A stretch of 64,000 nucleotides of DNA from Amblyomma americanum. Its lineage: Eukaryota > Arthropoda > Arachnida > Ixodida > Ixodidae. Below the pieces are notes generated by a model that saw nothing but the letters and a program-made list of their open reading frames with translations, did no database searches and was not told the DNA's origin. Shown here in pieces: positions 52,173 to 62,852 of the stretch. Made by a program: the position numbers and the translations under genes. The stretch is taken from assembly GCF_052857255.1 (NCBI RefSeq), contig NC_135498.1:113771223-113835222 (forward strand), written 5' to 3'. Every line of letters starts with the position of its first letter. Positions within the stretch are counted from its first letter, which is position 1.

Positions 52173-54625
52173 GTGGTGGTGGTGGTAGTGGTTTTATTAA
52201 AAATAATAGCAAAAGGAAGGAAAAGATTTTTGCTAGCCCCGGCATCTGCCATCGATACTGAAGCACTTGAGCTGGGGCAGCGGAAATAAAGGATAGCAGG
52301 CAGAATGGAGAAATTAAATGAAAGAGGTGAGGGGACAGGAAGAGAGGATAGAGGGAGAAGTAATATGTACAAAGTATTTACACAATAAGAAATGTGTCCA
52401 GGTTGTGCGCGTTATTAGTTCATTTTAGAGGAATTAAATCACACACGCGCACAGCACTGTGTTGGTTACAACTGGAGTGGGGCGTCCAGTTATTAATCGT
52501 TCAAGGTAGAACTCGCGGAGCGTTCGGTCACTGCGTGTAACTACCTGACGGAGAACAAACGGGACGTCAAGCCCGTGTGTTCGAGGAATGCACAGAGGCT
52601 CACCAATGTTCGCTCACGAGTGCGCGACCTGCCCTGCGGCCACAATAGCGCCTTGATGGAGTCTGGTATTATGCCCTGCGCCCTATAGGCCGCGAGCATA
52701 TTGCGACGAGCATCGGCGAACGCGGTACAGTGAAGGAGCAGGTGTTCTAGTGTTTCCACTGCACCGCATCCGTCGCACACATCACTCGTCGCGATTCTGT
52801 GACGCACCCGTCGTTCCCGGGCCACACGCAGCCAATGCGCGCGCGGAGGATCATTGCACATTGTGACCGTGTAAGTGCGCGACAGCCGGTGGGACTGTCG
52901 ATGCGCTCACCTCCCGCGATGCGTGGGTCGGGGTGCTGCTTTCGGAGATGGTCCTGGATGGCCGCACGCACGTCCTCCAGCGCAAGGGGCAGATCGCTGG
53001 CAGGTAGTTGGTGTGCAGCTGTCGCGAGGTCGTCAGCTTCTTCGTTCCCTGCGATGCCGCAGTGACCGGGCACCCACTGTGCACGCACGGCACAAAACAT
53101 TCAATGCGTGAGCGAATTTCCCGCACTAGTGGGGTACCGCGGCCGTTAGATTGCAGGCGGCTGAGGGCGGCGCGGGAGTCACACAGCAGAGCACTCCTGG
53201 GCGGCGGAGGGTCGAGGGTGAGCAGAAGGTCCAGCCCGAGGCGGATCCCCATCAACTCCGCCGTGGTGGAGGAGCCCAGGAAGGCTGCGTGTTGCTGGCT
53301 GTGCAGTTGCAGGGCGGGGTTCGTTTCCACCGCAGCAAAGGAGCAGCTGTCGCGGGCCACTCAGCCATCGGTGTACACGAGGAGATGGTCCTGGAGCTCC
53401 TCGTGTATGACGGCTCTGGCCAGCTGCTGCACAGCACAGAGGGGTGTGCTCCGCTTTCCCCCAATGCCGACGATCTCTCGCTGTACCTCCGAGGCAGCAG
53501 GCCAGGGCGCGCAGGAGCCGTAGGGGGGTGGGCCTTGGGTCAATTGCTCATACTCGAGCAGCGCCGCGCCCATTCGTGAGCGCGGGTGCGAGCGCATACG
53601 CTGCAGCAGCGAGCCGCCGTCCGGTGCGCTGTGAAGCCGGTCGATGTGATTCAATGCCCTGCGCGCTGCTTGGGGCTCAAGTGGCCACGCTCCTGCCTCG
53701 GCCAACGTTGCGGCGCACTGCGAGTTTTTGGGAAGGCCTAGGCACACGCGCAGGGACTTGCGGTGCTGAAGCTCGAGTTTCTTCCAGCACGGCTTGCGCA
53801 CCGTGACGAGCGGCAGCGCATAGAGCACCGCCCCCAAAGCTGCGGCATTGTATAGTCGCAGCGCGGCTTGCTGGGAGATGCCCTGGCCTCGAGCGGTGAG
53901 CTTGTGCACGGCGGCGGTGATCCTCTTCATCTGCAGACAGGCCTTGGTCGCCGCGGGGCGGAAGGAAAGGCGCCAGTCGATGTCGAGGTACCGAACCGAT
54001 TTACGCCAAGGCATCGGAGTCCCGCCCAGTGACAGTGGCGCAAGATGCGCGCGCGAGCGCGAAACGTAGGCCATGACCACCGATTTGTCCGCGCTCAGCT
54101 ACAAACCAAGGCCGCGCAAGCTGGCATCGATTGCGGTCAGGGCTCACTGAAGGCACCCCCGCACGCGGAACTCCTCGCCCGGTGGTTCCCGGCACGACAG
54201 AGCTATGTCGTCTGCATATATGGACATGTACACATGGTGTTGGCCGCTCGTGGGCAGGGAGGCCGACACCACCGACATGGCCACATTGAACAGAAATGGT
54301 AATACGACAGAGCCCTGCGGCACGCCCATCTCCACCCGGCGAGGTTTGGAGACCTTAACCCCTACTCGTACGCGCATGGTGCGCCCGCTCAGGAAGCCAC
54401 GAACGTATCGCAAAAGGCGCCCGCTCACACCGGCCCCCTCAAGTACCGCGAGAATTGGTGCGCGGTGAACGTTGTCAAAAGCGCCCGAGACGTCCAGTAG
54501 TAGCAGCAGCGCAATCTGGCCTGCCGCCCCGACATGCTCCTGCGCTGTAACAACGTCCGATATAGAATCAGCCGTGCACCGCATCCCACGGAAACCCGTC
54601 TGCCACTCGTCAAACAAATCAGCCT
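52173..54625 (-). pseudogene. LINE-I1: RNase H-bearing non-LTR retrotransposon, longest copy
   Basis: Minus strand, 5'-truncated inside reverse transcriptase. RT: EWQTGFRGMRCTADSI, LLLDVSGAFDN (catalytic Asp), EMGVPQGSVVLPFLFNV, YADDIALS (Asp pair). After the thumb (RLYNAAALGAVLYALPL) come RNase H (LLVYTDG, TTAELMGIRLGLDLLL, LLCDSRAALS, QWVPGHCGIAGNEEADDLA) and knuckle CDGCGAVETLEHLLLHC. Lesions: three in-frame stops (after REPPGEEF.VRGCLQ, after LRGLGL, and after VYTDG) and frameshifts near 53090 and 52850. The 3' UTR ends in AATAAAACCACTACCACC-type sequence at 52173. I/R1-like group. Confidence 0.88.
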
Positions 54626-54627
54626 CC

Positions 54628-54808
54628 GCGATGTCAGTCGACGTTAAAGGATCATAGGTGGTCGAATTTATCGGACCTCCACAACGGCATGTCTTTCTTT
54701 CTTCTTTTCCTCCCTCCTTTATCCCTTTCCTTCCGGCGCGGTCCGCGTGTTCACCGATATATGTGAGACAGTTACTGCTTCATTTCCTTTCCTCTCAAAT
54801 AATAAATA
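54628..54808 (+). mobile_element. Ruka-related SINE, headless
   Basis: GCGATGTCAGTCGACGTTAA, GGTGGTCGAATTTATCGG, CCTTTATCCCTTTCC, GTGAGACAGTTACTGC and an AATAATAAATATAATT tail. It cuts off the 5' end of the LINE-I1. Confidence 0.85.
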
Positions 54809-54809
54809 T

Positions 54810-55028
54810 AATTGGCTTTTGGGAAAAGGAAAATGGCTCAGTATCTGTACCATATATTGGAGGACACCCGAACCGGACACCCGTAGGGGAAGAAATAAGA
54901 GGGAGTGAAATGAGAAAGCAAAAAAGAGGTGCTGTAATGGAGGGCGCCAGAATAATTTCGTCCACCTGGGGATCTTTAACGTCAATTGCCATCGCAGAGC
55001 ACACGGGCGCCTTGTTGCGTTCCTTAAA
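54810..55028 (-). mobile_element. Ruka-related SINE, inverted
   Basis: Minus copy: CCAAAAGCC end, CCATATATTGG, CTGGCGCCCTCCATTAC, GATCCCCAGGTGGACG, AATTGACGTTAAAG variant and GGAACGCAACAAGGCGCCCG. Tail to tail with 54628-54808. Confidence 0.82.
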
Positions 55029-55352
55029 GATCCCCCTCAAAACCAATTATTATTATTATTAAAGATCCCCAGTCGGTCGGAAGTAATCAGGAGTCCTCCA
55101 TTTCCTTTCCCCAGAAACCAATTATTACTATTATTATAAATTTTCATTTTCAAACGCAAGAGGTGCCTGTATACTCTCCGATGTCTGTGCAAGTTAAAGA
55201 TTGCCAGGTGGTCGAAATTATTCCGCAGACTGCACTGCGGCACCTATTTCTTCTCTCACTGCCAAATTTATCCCCTTACGGTGCGGTTGAGGTGTGCACC
55301 GAGATGTGAGACAGATATTGCGCCATTTCTTTTCCTTAAAAACCATTGTTTT
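55029..55352 (+). mobile_element. Three chained Ruka remnants
   Basis: Pieces: 55022-55060 (AAAGATCCCC joined straight to a CAATTATTATT tail, so the body is deleted), 55061-55140 (GATCCCCAGTCGGTCGG joined to CATTTCCTTTCC and tail), and 55150-55352 (a longer headless copy ending CCATTTCTTTTCC). Each is internally deleted or truncated. Confidence 0.75.
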
Positions 55353-55593
55353 CCAATGGAGGGTGGGGGGGGGGAGTCGGCCGCAGATGCTCGCGAGACC
55401 TTTCGAACGTCTCGCGCTGCGGGCTTGCAGCAGAAACGCCCATGACACTGGCAACGAACGGATCTCGTGACGGCAAGAGCCCCTGGCGTTTAGTATTCAG
55501 TTCCCAGTTGAACTTCAAGTGTGCCACAAGGCACAGAGTGATGCTTGTGCACAACAGCGATTCGGTTGTGTTGAGCCGCGTCCCCAAGGCTGC

Positions 55594-55783
55594 AGACGTC
55601 GTGAGGAGCTACCTCCGCTGCATCACGGCGAGTTCCTGGAACATGGCGGCCTTCAGGCGTGTCTCAAAGTTCGTGCACCCGGCTCAGCGCCCGTGCTTCC
55701 AGCGCCTGAATTTCCGAAGAGGACGCACGGTGGCGGCGTCCCTTACGCAGAAGGGGGAGCAGGAGCGGACGCAGGCCAGCATG
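55594..55783 (+). CDS. Exon-like segment E6 of the repeated-exon family
   Basis: Plus-strand frame open well upstream (to about 55346), with an acceptor-like CCCCAAGGCTGCAG| before 55594 and donor AGCATG|GTATGA (GT at 55784). It reads VVRSYLRCITASSWNMAAFR, RVSKFVHPAQRPCFQRLNF, then RRGRTVAASLTQKGEQERTQ. The AQRP.FQRLN core equals that of E3 and E5, with Cys in place of Gly. The start of the exon is uncertain; a longer exon from a GCTTGCAG| at about 55430 is possible. Unknown function. Confidence 0.42.
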
Positions 55784-56507
55784 GTATGAAACGAATCATG
55801 CATAGTCTATAACATGCTTCCTAGGTAAAGCTTCAAGTGATGCCAGGCATTTTTCGGGAGCTTTGAGTAACCTGAACAAGGACGTTCTGGCCGGCTAGTT
55901 GGTTCACAATGAAGAGAATGAGTCCTTACGTACCGTCTTGTTTGAGTAACCGCTGTTACAGTCTCAAACTGAAGCACAGTATGAAGGGATGCTTCATTCC
56001 CATGGCCGTTGTTTCGACAACAGGACATGTCTTTGCGCACAGACGAAGACGCGTCCTGTTGTAGAACCATTCGCTGGCGGAATCAGTCTTTCTTGCCGAC
56101 CCTTAATTTTGTTCAGTCAAGGATTCCATCTTTTCTGCCCTCTTCCCACCGTAGATGTTTAAGACGAACTACGAACAACCTTGGCGCTGCCCTTACACTA
56201 AACATTGTTTAGTTAAAAATTAACTAAATAGTGCCTTCTCATATGCACTGGAGAATAAAAAAGTAAGAAGATTGATGATGGGAGCTTAATCAGGCGTATC
56301 CTCCCGTGGGCCATGCCAAAATACGCTTTATATGAACGCAAGCGCGGCTCCTACTATTGTCACCATGAAATGTCCCTCACATGATTTTGCGGTAGCTTGA
56401 AAAAGGAGCAAAGGTCACGCTGTACCTGCATGTCCTTTTCTGGTTGGTAAGATCTTGGGTTTTTGCTTGAACTACGCATCTATTAGCGAAAATCAAATAC
56501 TAGTCTT
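55784..56507. other. No recognisable feature
   Basis: If E6 is an exon this would be its downstream intron. No repeat or frame stands out. Confidence 0.4.
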
Positions 56508-56818
56508 TGAACGCGCGGTGGCTCAGAGGTTGCAGCGCTCAGCTACTCATCCGGAGTACCCGCGTTCGAACCCTACCGCGGCGGCAATGTTCCGATGGAG
56601 GAGAAACGCAGAAGGCGCCCTGTGCTGTGCGATGTCAGTGCTCGATTAAGATCCCCAGGTGGTCGAAATTATCCCGGAGCACCCCACTACGGCACTTCTC
56701 ACTTCCTTACTACCTTCACTGTGTCGTTTATCGCTTCCTAACGGGCATTTCGGATGTCAACCTAGATATGTGAGGCAGTTACCGCGCCATTTCCTTCCCT
56801 CAAATATCAACTTTCATT
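56508..56818 (+). mobile_element. Ruka SINE, nearly full length
   Basis: CGCGCGGTGGCTCAGAGG head, GTTCGAACCCTACCG box B, GCGATGTCAGTGC, GATCCCCAGGTGGTCG, then GCGCCATTTCCTTCCC. No AAT tail remains. Confidence 0.9.
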
Positions 56819-57067
56819 TTTTTACGCGTTCCTGCATAATGGGGAACGGAGCCTAACATAGTATAAATACAAAATCAAGCAGTCGGCTTCGGTGTGACTT
56901 TCAATACGCATTACAAGACGTCGGCGGTCCCTAGTGAAGAATATTTCACCCATAAATCTAGCCGCCAATAGTATTACCGGGGCATGCTATAATGCAGGTC
57001 TCGGCCACAAATATGAAGCGCAAAAATTAACATATTGGCTCGAAGCACGTTGCGTTTCATACTTTAC

Positions 57068-57300
57068 CCGCCGCGGTGGCTCAGTGGTTAGGACGCTCGG
57101 CCACTGAGCTGGAGTACCCGGTCTGGAACCCGACCGCGGCTGCCGCGTTTCGATGCAGTAGAAACGCAGAAGGCGTCCGTGTGCTGTGCGATGTCAGTGC
57201 AGGTTGGATACCCCAGGGGTACTAAATTGTTCTGAAACCCTCCTCTATGGCGCCTCTTTTTTTCTTTAACTGCTTCCTTCATCCCTTCCCTTACGGCTCA
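57068..57300 (+). mobile_element. Ruka SINE, diverged
   Basis: CCGCCGCGGTGGCTCAGTGG head, box B GTCTGGAACCCG (degenerate), GCGATGTCAGTGCAGGTT, CCCTTCCCTTACGGC. Its 3' end is missing. Confidence 0.87.
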
Positions 57301-57479
57301 ATTACTGAGAGTTACGAACACAATGGAGATACGAACGCAATGGAGCTGACACTGCATGGTTTCATAGCGATCGCCGGAAACATAGTGTCGTATGCATTAA
57401 TTACGGTTAATTACATCGCCTTCCAAGAGAATATATAAGTTTACTGTTTTAGAAAAGTTCAAGTGCCATAATTTCTCGC

Positions 57480-58200
57480 AACATGACTGTGAGGGGAAAA
57501 GGCCCCCAGCAGGTTCGAGCGTCCTCCGAGGTGGGGCCCCACGAGGATCCAGAAAAGTCGTCCCAGACCGTGCACGTCCGTAGATGTAACAAAAATGGTT
57601 TACTTAATATAGGAGAGCAGTCACTGATGAGTATGGAGCTGTGCGGCCGAGGGTCGAGGAGTGGCTCCGGTGTGAGGTTCCGCGGCCCGTCGCCGGAAAG
57701 GCGCCGGGGCCAGGTACCTCCGCAGGGTTGTTCTTCCTGCGGCCGGAAGCCGGGCGCGGAGCACCAGCACCGGTGGCGCTGACGACGCACCAGAAAGGTG
57801 ACGGCCGCCCAGGTCTGGGCACCCGGGCACGGCCAGGAAGGCACCCTTTCACGGTAGGGGGTCCCAGCCACGGTACGGCAGGCACGATCCCACAGCAAGG
57901 CCGGCAGGATCTCCGGGCAGGCAGCACCTGCCTGTTCCCGGCACGGCGCCCGCACTCCGAAGCAGCGAGCGACAGGCAGGAGACACGAGACAGCAGGCTC
58001 CTGGTTGAGCGGAACTGGGCGAGGACGGCTTCCCCAGGCCTGGTCACCCGGGTTCAGGAAGCCGTTCAGCCGTGACCTCGCCTGCTCCGTTGCTCGAGCT
58101 CGTCTCCTCGTGCCGTTCGCGCCGCGCCCCGCGTCTCACTTCCTTTTCTTCACCTTGCTTCTCCCGCCTGAGCGAGCGTCAGGCCGCCGCTAGAGCTGAG
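57480..58200. other. GC-rich segment of unknown nature
   Basis: Distinctly richer in G+C and CpG than its surroundings, with the transition near 57640. Long frames on both strands (Pro/Arg/Gly-rich) follow from composition and are not supported as genes. Possible explanations are a CpG-rich promoter or first exon, or an LTR-like or other repeat; nothing in the window settles it. Confidence 0.35.
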
Positions 58201-59135
58201 GGCGCTGGTGGCGCATCACAATGACATAGAAAAGACCACCAATGTCTTTGAGACCCCATAAAGCATATGGCAGCGCAGATGAGGGGATATGTTATACATG
58301 TTATTCTGGTGATTCCAGAATATGAGAAAAAGATTGGGGCGGTAGAATACGAGGGCGTAATAGAAAATCGGTCAGAATGCATTTCTCTACCAGTTGCTTC
58401 GTGCAAGGATATGCATTTATTTTTACTTAACTTTTTTCCAACGGAAACAAACAGCATAATGCCTAAAAATACGTTGTGCGGCACCAAGGAGGAGCGTACG
58501 CCCGTCAGTGGTCGGTCTTTAGCATATTCCATTGTCGAGTATGATGGTGACTGTGCATGGCCGCTTTTGCAAACTACCTGCCCAAGCAATCTCTTCGCGA
58601 CGAGCTCAACGTAATGCCAAGTGTTTCAAAACATAGCGGGCTACTCGGAATGAAGAAATGATTCCAGACCGCCACATTAGCCCATACATGGCACCATTGC
58701 AGGCGCCATGTATCGTTTTGAAAGCAGGATATCAATGTAATGTAAGTGGCGAGAACTTAGGAGCTGCTATCTGTTGTTGCCATGTAGCTTAACCGAGCGT
58801 GCCCTACTAATGTTGTTACTCAATTTAGGAATAGCAGCAAATGTGAGCTTACGATGGGTGTTTCCTGGACAGACCCCGTTCTGTTTATTCTACTGTAAAG
58901 AGAACTCTACAAAAACGGACATTATCACGTAAAAAGGACAAAATCGGTCGTAAACAAATGAAACACCCGCAAAGAACTCGTGAAAATATCGTCACTCCCT
59001 TGGTCAATGACCGGTTGCAACGCCAAATTCTAGACGTTTTACAATATTTAGTGTATTATGCAAATTTATAATTCCAAATCTATACTCATGTGCCAAACTT
59101 TCTGGATTTCGCGGGCCTTCCCCTCAGCGTATGGT
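58201..59135. other. No recognisable feature
   Basis: AT-rich, short frames only. The plus frame at 58267-58614 and the overlapping minus frame have no motif. Confidence 0.4.
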
Positions 59136-59222
59136 GCGTTATGGTATATGGTATGGTATTGGTACGGTACGGTACGGTATGGTCCGGTATGGTCAGGTAT
59201 TTTACGGTATGGTATGGTATGT
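59136..59222. repeat. Pentameric (GGTAT/GGTAC)n minisatellite
   Basis: About 16 units of a GGTAY pentamer with variants GGTCC, GGTCA and a TTTTAC interruption. Confidence 0.9.
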
Positions 59223-59289
59223 GCGGTTTAATGGCCCACACCTGCACTGCACCAAAGGGGACTCTGCAGTAAAAGGATTTCGTGTTAAA

Positions 59290-59500
59290 CTTGACCTTTA
59301 GTCTCGACGATCCCTCAGTTGAAATCGCACAGCACGTGGGCATGTCTTACGGCTCAAACAAGCTGTTCAATTTGTTTTTCTCTTCAAGTTTTTAACTTTG
59401 CATTAGGACTTTGTCGAATTGAGGCCACTGCTCTCTCGATTCGATCTCGCGACCTTAGGCTTTAGAGCCGACGCTCACAGTCACTATGGGCCATCCTGTA
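59290..59500 (-). repeat. Possible diverged tRNA-headed SINE
   Basis: The minus strand has a head-like GGCCCATAGTGACTGTGAGC and GGTCGCGAGATCGAATC box B-like, and further on CACGTGCTGTGCGATTTCA as in the Ruka/SINE-B core. The rest is eroded. Confidence 0.4.
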
Positions 59501-60740
59501 AACTAAGAGTCTCTTTTGCGGGGTATCTAGCCTTGCTAACGCGGGCTTTCTCAAGAATGTGATTGACACCGCCGTCTACTCCGGGTGGGCGCCGGCCCCG
59601 CCTACCTTCTATTGTCCGCTCGCATTCCCTTCGCCTCGGGAAGAGCGACAACCGTAAAGGAACTGCGGTAGCGATTAGGCCTAGGTATGTATTTCCGATG
59701 AAGTGCACGGCGTTACTATCCGATAGCATGTCCTAACGAAAAACCGCTGCATTGTGCCTACTGGTCAACGTGAGTTTAATCCAGTTTAATCCACGTGAAT
59801 GTCAGATTTCAAGGAATACGTGGTCAGGGCAATAGGCCCCCTCGACATTGCCCAGTATGTGGTCAATCGGCGAACCTTGCGCCTGGATCGGAAGCCCGGT
59901 AATGTAGGTGGCGAGTTGATAGAGTTTGCTGCCGCGGTGATATAGTGATTATGTAATCCAATCTAAGGAAAAGGAGACGAACCTCTGGTTGAGGTCCCAC
60001 AACCTTAATCTTAATATAACGAAGCTATCGTACGCATTAGCTAACCATGTCGGAGCATTTTCGGCCTATCACAGCCATGCGTCTCGTAAGTTTCGATACG
60101 TTTTCCTGCGTGCACATGTTTAATATAATTCATTTAGTGTACAAGCATAAAAACTTTAATAAATTCGTCGCTTTGTTCCGGCAAACGATGAGCGTTTATG
60201 AAAACTATAGGTGCTCGTCTCCACTTCTGCTTAAACCTTGTCACAAAAGAAATTCTTGCAGAGTGGGAAGAACTCAATCCGCTATTTTTTTTATGAACGG
60301 CAGAATATTTGCGAGAGCCGTTGAGGTTCACGGAATTTAGAGTGCGCACTCTAGTCGACAAAACCGTTTCTGGATTTCATGTATTGACAAGCCTTTAATC
60401 CATGTTGAATATATTTCGGGCTTCCCGTGGTTTCATTGTGTGGTGTGGTGGTGGTGTGTGTGGGGGGGGGGGGTACTCTCGCAAACGCCAGTTCCCAGTT
60501 CTTAAATGCTCATATCCTGCACTCTTTACTCGAGGCATATCTAACCACCTTCTTTAACTGCTTGTTGTCCATCGTTTCTATATTATAGGGATAAATAATC
60601 TCTCATCATATCGACAAACTTACAAGCAGTCGCCCGCGGCTCAGTAAGCTTGTCGATCATTTCTCTTGAAATGAATTTTCCAAATGAGAGATTTTGCAAC
60701 AACCGATCGAGTGTGCAATTTTTTTACATCATCGTTTTAG
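59501..60740. other. No recognisable gene
   Basis: Only short frames. A TGG/GTG-rich then poly-G low-complexity tract lies at about 60435-60472. If E7 is an exon, 60600-60740 is its upstream intron end with a T-rich acceptor tract. Confidence 0.4.
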
Positions 60741-61017
60741 CCGGCCTACTCCAGCGTCGGCTGCGTCAGCAGTTCCTACGGCAGTCCCACAATGGGCTCA
60801 GCGGACTCGGACCCGGAGGCGTTCGAAAGCGGAAGGCGCTTTATAGACAAGGCGCAACGCCCGGCCTCACAGGTCGTGCAGCTCCGCGAGACCATACCGC
60901 TTCCGGAGGGTGGGCAGGCAGCTGCTCAGGAAGCGTTCCAAGGTGGCGTCGAAGAACGCCGGAATGGCAGCTTTGGAACGGGCGCTGTAGCTCCGTGAGC
61001 AGGCGCAAGGCAAGCTG
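60741..61017 (+). CDS. Exon-like segment E7 of the repeated-exon family
   Basis: Plus strand, between an acceptor (TTTTTTTACATC then TCGTTTTAG|, AG at 60739-60740) and donor AAGCTG|GTAAGG (GT at 61018). The frame from base 1 reads PAYSSVGCVSSSYGSPTMGS, ADSDPEAFESGRRFIDKAQR, PASQVVQLRETIPLPEGGQA and stops 8 codons after GGVEERRNG. GSADSD.EAFE matches E4; GRRF matches E1/E2; KAQRP matches E3/E5/E6. Thus E7 links the subgroups. Another frame is open across the last 100 bp (SKVASKNAGMAALERAL, LREQAQGKL), so a small frameshift is possible. Confidence 0.5.
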
Positions 61018-61164
61018 GTAAGGGACAGGGCCATCTTGCAGAACTCATTTAGTTCGTCCACTATATGCTGTACGAAAAGCTCTCGACTCTTCATCTACTG
61101 GGATATACTTAAGTGGAACATTTTGTCCGATAGTTGGTGAATCACTTCTGACATCCTCAAGGTG

Positions 61165-61270
61165 CGCGGCAAAAGCACACACACGGGACAGGGTACAGGA
61201 CGAGCACAAACTTACAACTAACTTTATTCGTAGAAAGCGGCATTATTTGAGAGGAGCACGTGCAATAGGT
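61165..61270 (-). repeat. Possible LINE 3' end
   Basis: ACACACGGGACAGGGTACAG then ACAACTAACTTTATTCGTAG on the plus strand is laid out like the reverse of a LINE 3' end with a TTTATT (AATAAA) signal. Only the extreme end is present; low certainty. Confidence 0.3.
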
Positions 61271-61640
61271 CACCCGCCGTGGTGGCTTAGTGTCTGGGGC
61301 GCTCGGTTGTTGAGCCTGAGGACGCGGGAGGAATCCGTGCTTCGGCGGGCTCGTTTTCCTGGTAGCTGCACGTATAATGTATTGTAATCTCACGTTAATA
61401 ATCTCAGCTTGTTGAAATATTCCCGAAGTCGTCCGCTACTGCGGCTTTTCTTATTTTTTGTTTCACTCCATGCGCAGCCACCTGGTGGGAGCTAGATTCT
61501 AAAAGGCGCAGGTTTCGCCGCAAACTGCACACGAACAGCAGCAGTGCTTCAGGCGATCGGGTGCAGGTTAACTCAAGCGTAAAGGATATGTCGAGAAGGA
61601 TCGATGACACTCTTGCGTAACTTGTTTTAACAGAAGTAGA
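61271..61640 (+). mobile_element. tRNA-headed SINE with body shared with 240-480
   Basis: Head CCGCCGTGGTGGCTTAGTG and GCGCTCGG; box B is replaced by GAGGAATCCGTGC. The body (GAAATATTCCCGAAGTCGTC, GCAGCCACCTGGTGG, GGGTGCAGGTTAAC) matches the repeat near the window start. Either one long SINE or a SINE next to another repeat. Confidence 0.5.
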
Positions 61641-61732
61641 AGCATCGAGTCCGATGAATGGAATTTTAGATTTTCGGTCCCGACAAACAGAACACTGTAC
61701 GTTTGTGAATGACGCCCCCTCGACGCTTGTAT

Positions 61733-61939
61733 GTACAAGGTCGGTCAAAAGTTCCCAGACCACAGAGCCTGCTTTTCAACAGTATACCTTTTGCACGTAA
61801 GAACCCGAAAAAACAGACGTTAGAACGCTACTACTGCCACACTCTGCAGATATTTTCAGATTCTGGGGTGACCTAACAGCCCGGCTATACGGCTCAAAAT
61901 CAGACCCTGTGGCTTGGGAACTTTTGACCGACCTTGTAC
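61733..61939. mobile_element. Mariner-type MITE, 207 bp, 33-bp terminal inverted repeats
   Basis: Left arm 61733-61765 and right arm 61907-61939 are reverse complements at 31 of 33 positions (GTACAAGGTCGGTCAAAAG, TTCCCA..CCACAG). The ends carry TA, as expected for Tc1/mariner insertion, and the TIR style resembles mariner. The 141-bp interior has no transposase. Confidence 0.8.
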
Positions 61940-62074
61940 CTTCCACTGCACGGCGAGTAAGTGTACATATTCTCCGAACACTTTTTCGTTCACTCACGAG
62001 AGGCGTACTGGGGACAGGCCATGATTCTGTGCGCTCACCTGTGGCCTTCGGGCAGAACCTCTCCATGCGTATCT

Positions 62075-62382
62075 TAATAATTGGTTTTTGGTGAAACGAA
62101 ATGGCGCAGTATCTGTCTCATATATCGTTGGACACCTGAACCGCGCCGTAAGGGAAGGGATAAGGGAGTGAGTGAAAGAAGAAAGGAAGAAGAGGTGCCG
62201 TAGTGGAGGGCTCCAGAATAATTTCGACCACCTGGGGATCTTTAACGCGCACTGACATCGCACAGCACACGGGCGCCTTAGCGTTTTTCCTCCATAAAAA
62301 CGCAGCCGCCGCGGTCGGGTTCGAACCCGGGAACTCCGGATCAGTAGTCGAGCGCCCTAACCACTGAGCCACCGCGGCGGGG
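62075..62382 (-). mobile_element. Ruka SINE, full length
   Basis: Complete minus copy: CCGCCGCGGTGGCTCAGTGG head, GGTTCGAACCCG box B, all body blocks, CCAATTATTAAG tail. Nearly identical to 24994-25313. Confidence 0.96.
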
Positions 62383-62394
62383 GCATCCACGAAA

Positions 62395-62852
62395 CAGTTC
62401 GCTTTGGAACGCGTTCGCTTTCTCTCTCGCCACCTCGGTCGATTGGCAGTGTGTCGTCACCGCTGGAGGTGACATCACTTCATGGAGGCGGGACCGCGGA
62501 TTTTGTTTACGTCACGAGACATGTCAATGAAGTGAATGCGAACGCGTTCGGTCGCTCTGTGTGGAACTCGGAAAGTGGCGTTCGCATCGGCGCGAGAAGA
62601 AACATGCCGGTACCTCCTGTCGCCCCTCAGTCGTTCGCGGTGCTCAGCGGATGTTATCGTCGGCATCGGCACTCGCGCTTGCATGACAATCTTTTCGACA
62701 TGACTGACGATACCTTAATAGAGATGCCTGAATCGAGAGAGCGGAATCTTCAGTGTATCGGGTAAATAGACGCGGCTTGGCCTGTATCGTTGAGTGCTTT
62801 CCGCTCACTGGATAGGCAACACGCCTACCCTGGCAGGTGGCGGTTAAATTAA
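62395..62852. repeat. Unclassified repeat ending in the GCGAAAGC-family interior
   Basis: Contains the palindrome GAACGCGTTC twice (about 62409 and 62544) and, at 62760-62852, AGACGCGGCTTGGCC.GT and GGTTAAATTAATGGTTCATC of the foldback family seen at 39431. The 104-residue plus frame at 62451-62765 lies in it and is not supported as a gene. Confidence 0.4.

Noticed and set aside
52799..53579. Plus-strand frames of 78-171 codons
   Set aside because: They are antisense to the LINE-I1 RNase H and RT region.
57449..58075. Pro/Arg/Gly-rich frames of 100-168 codons on both strands
   Set aside because: Composition-driven open frames in a GC-rich segment, with no motif and no mutual support.
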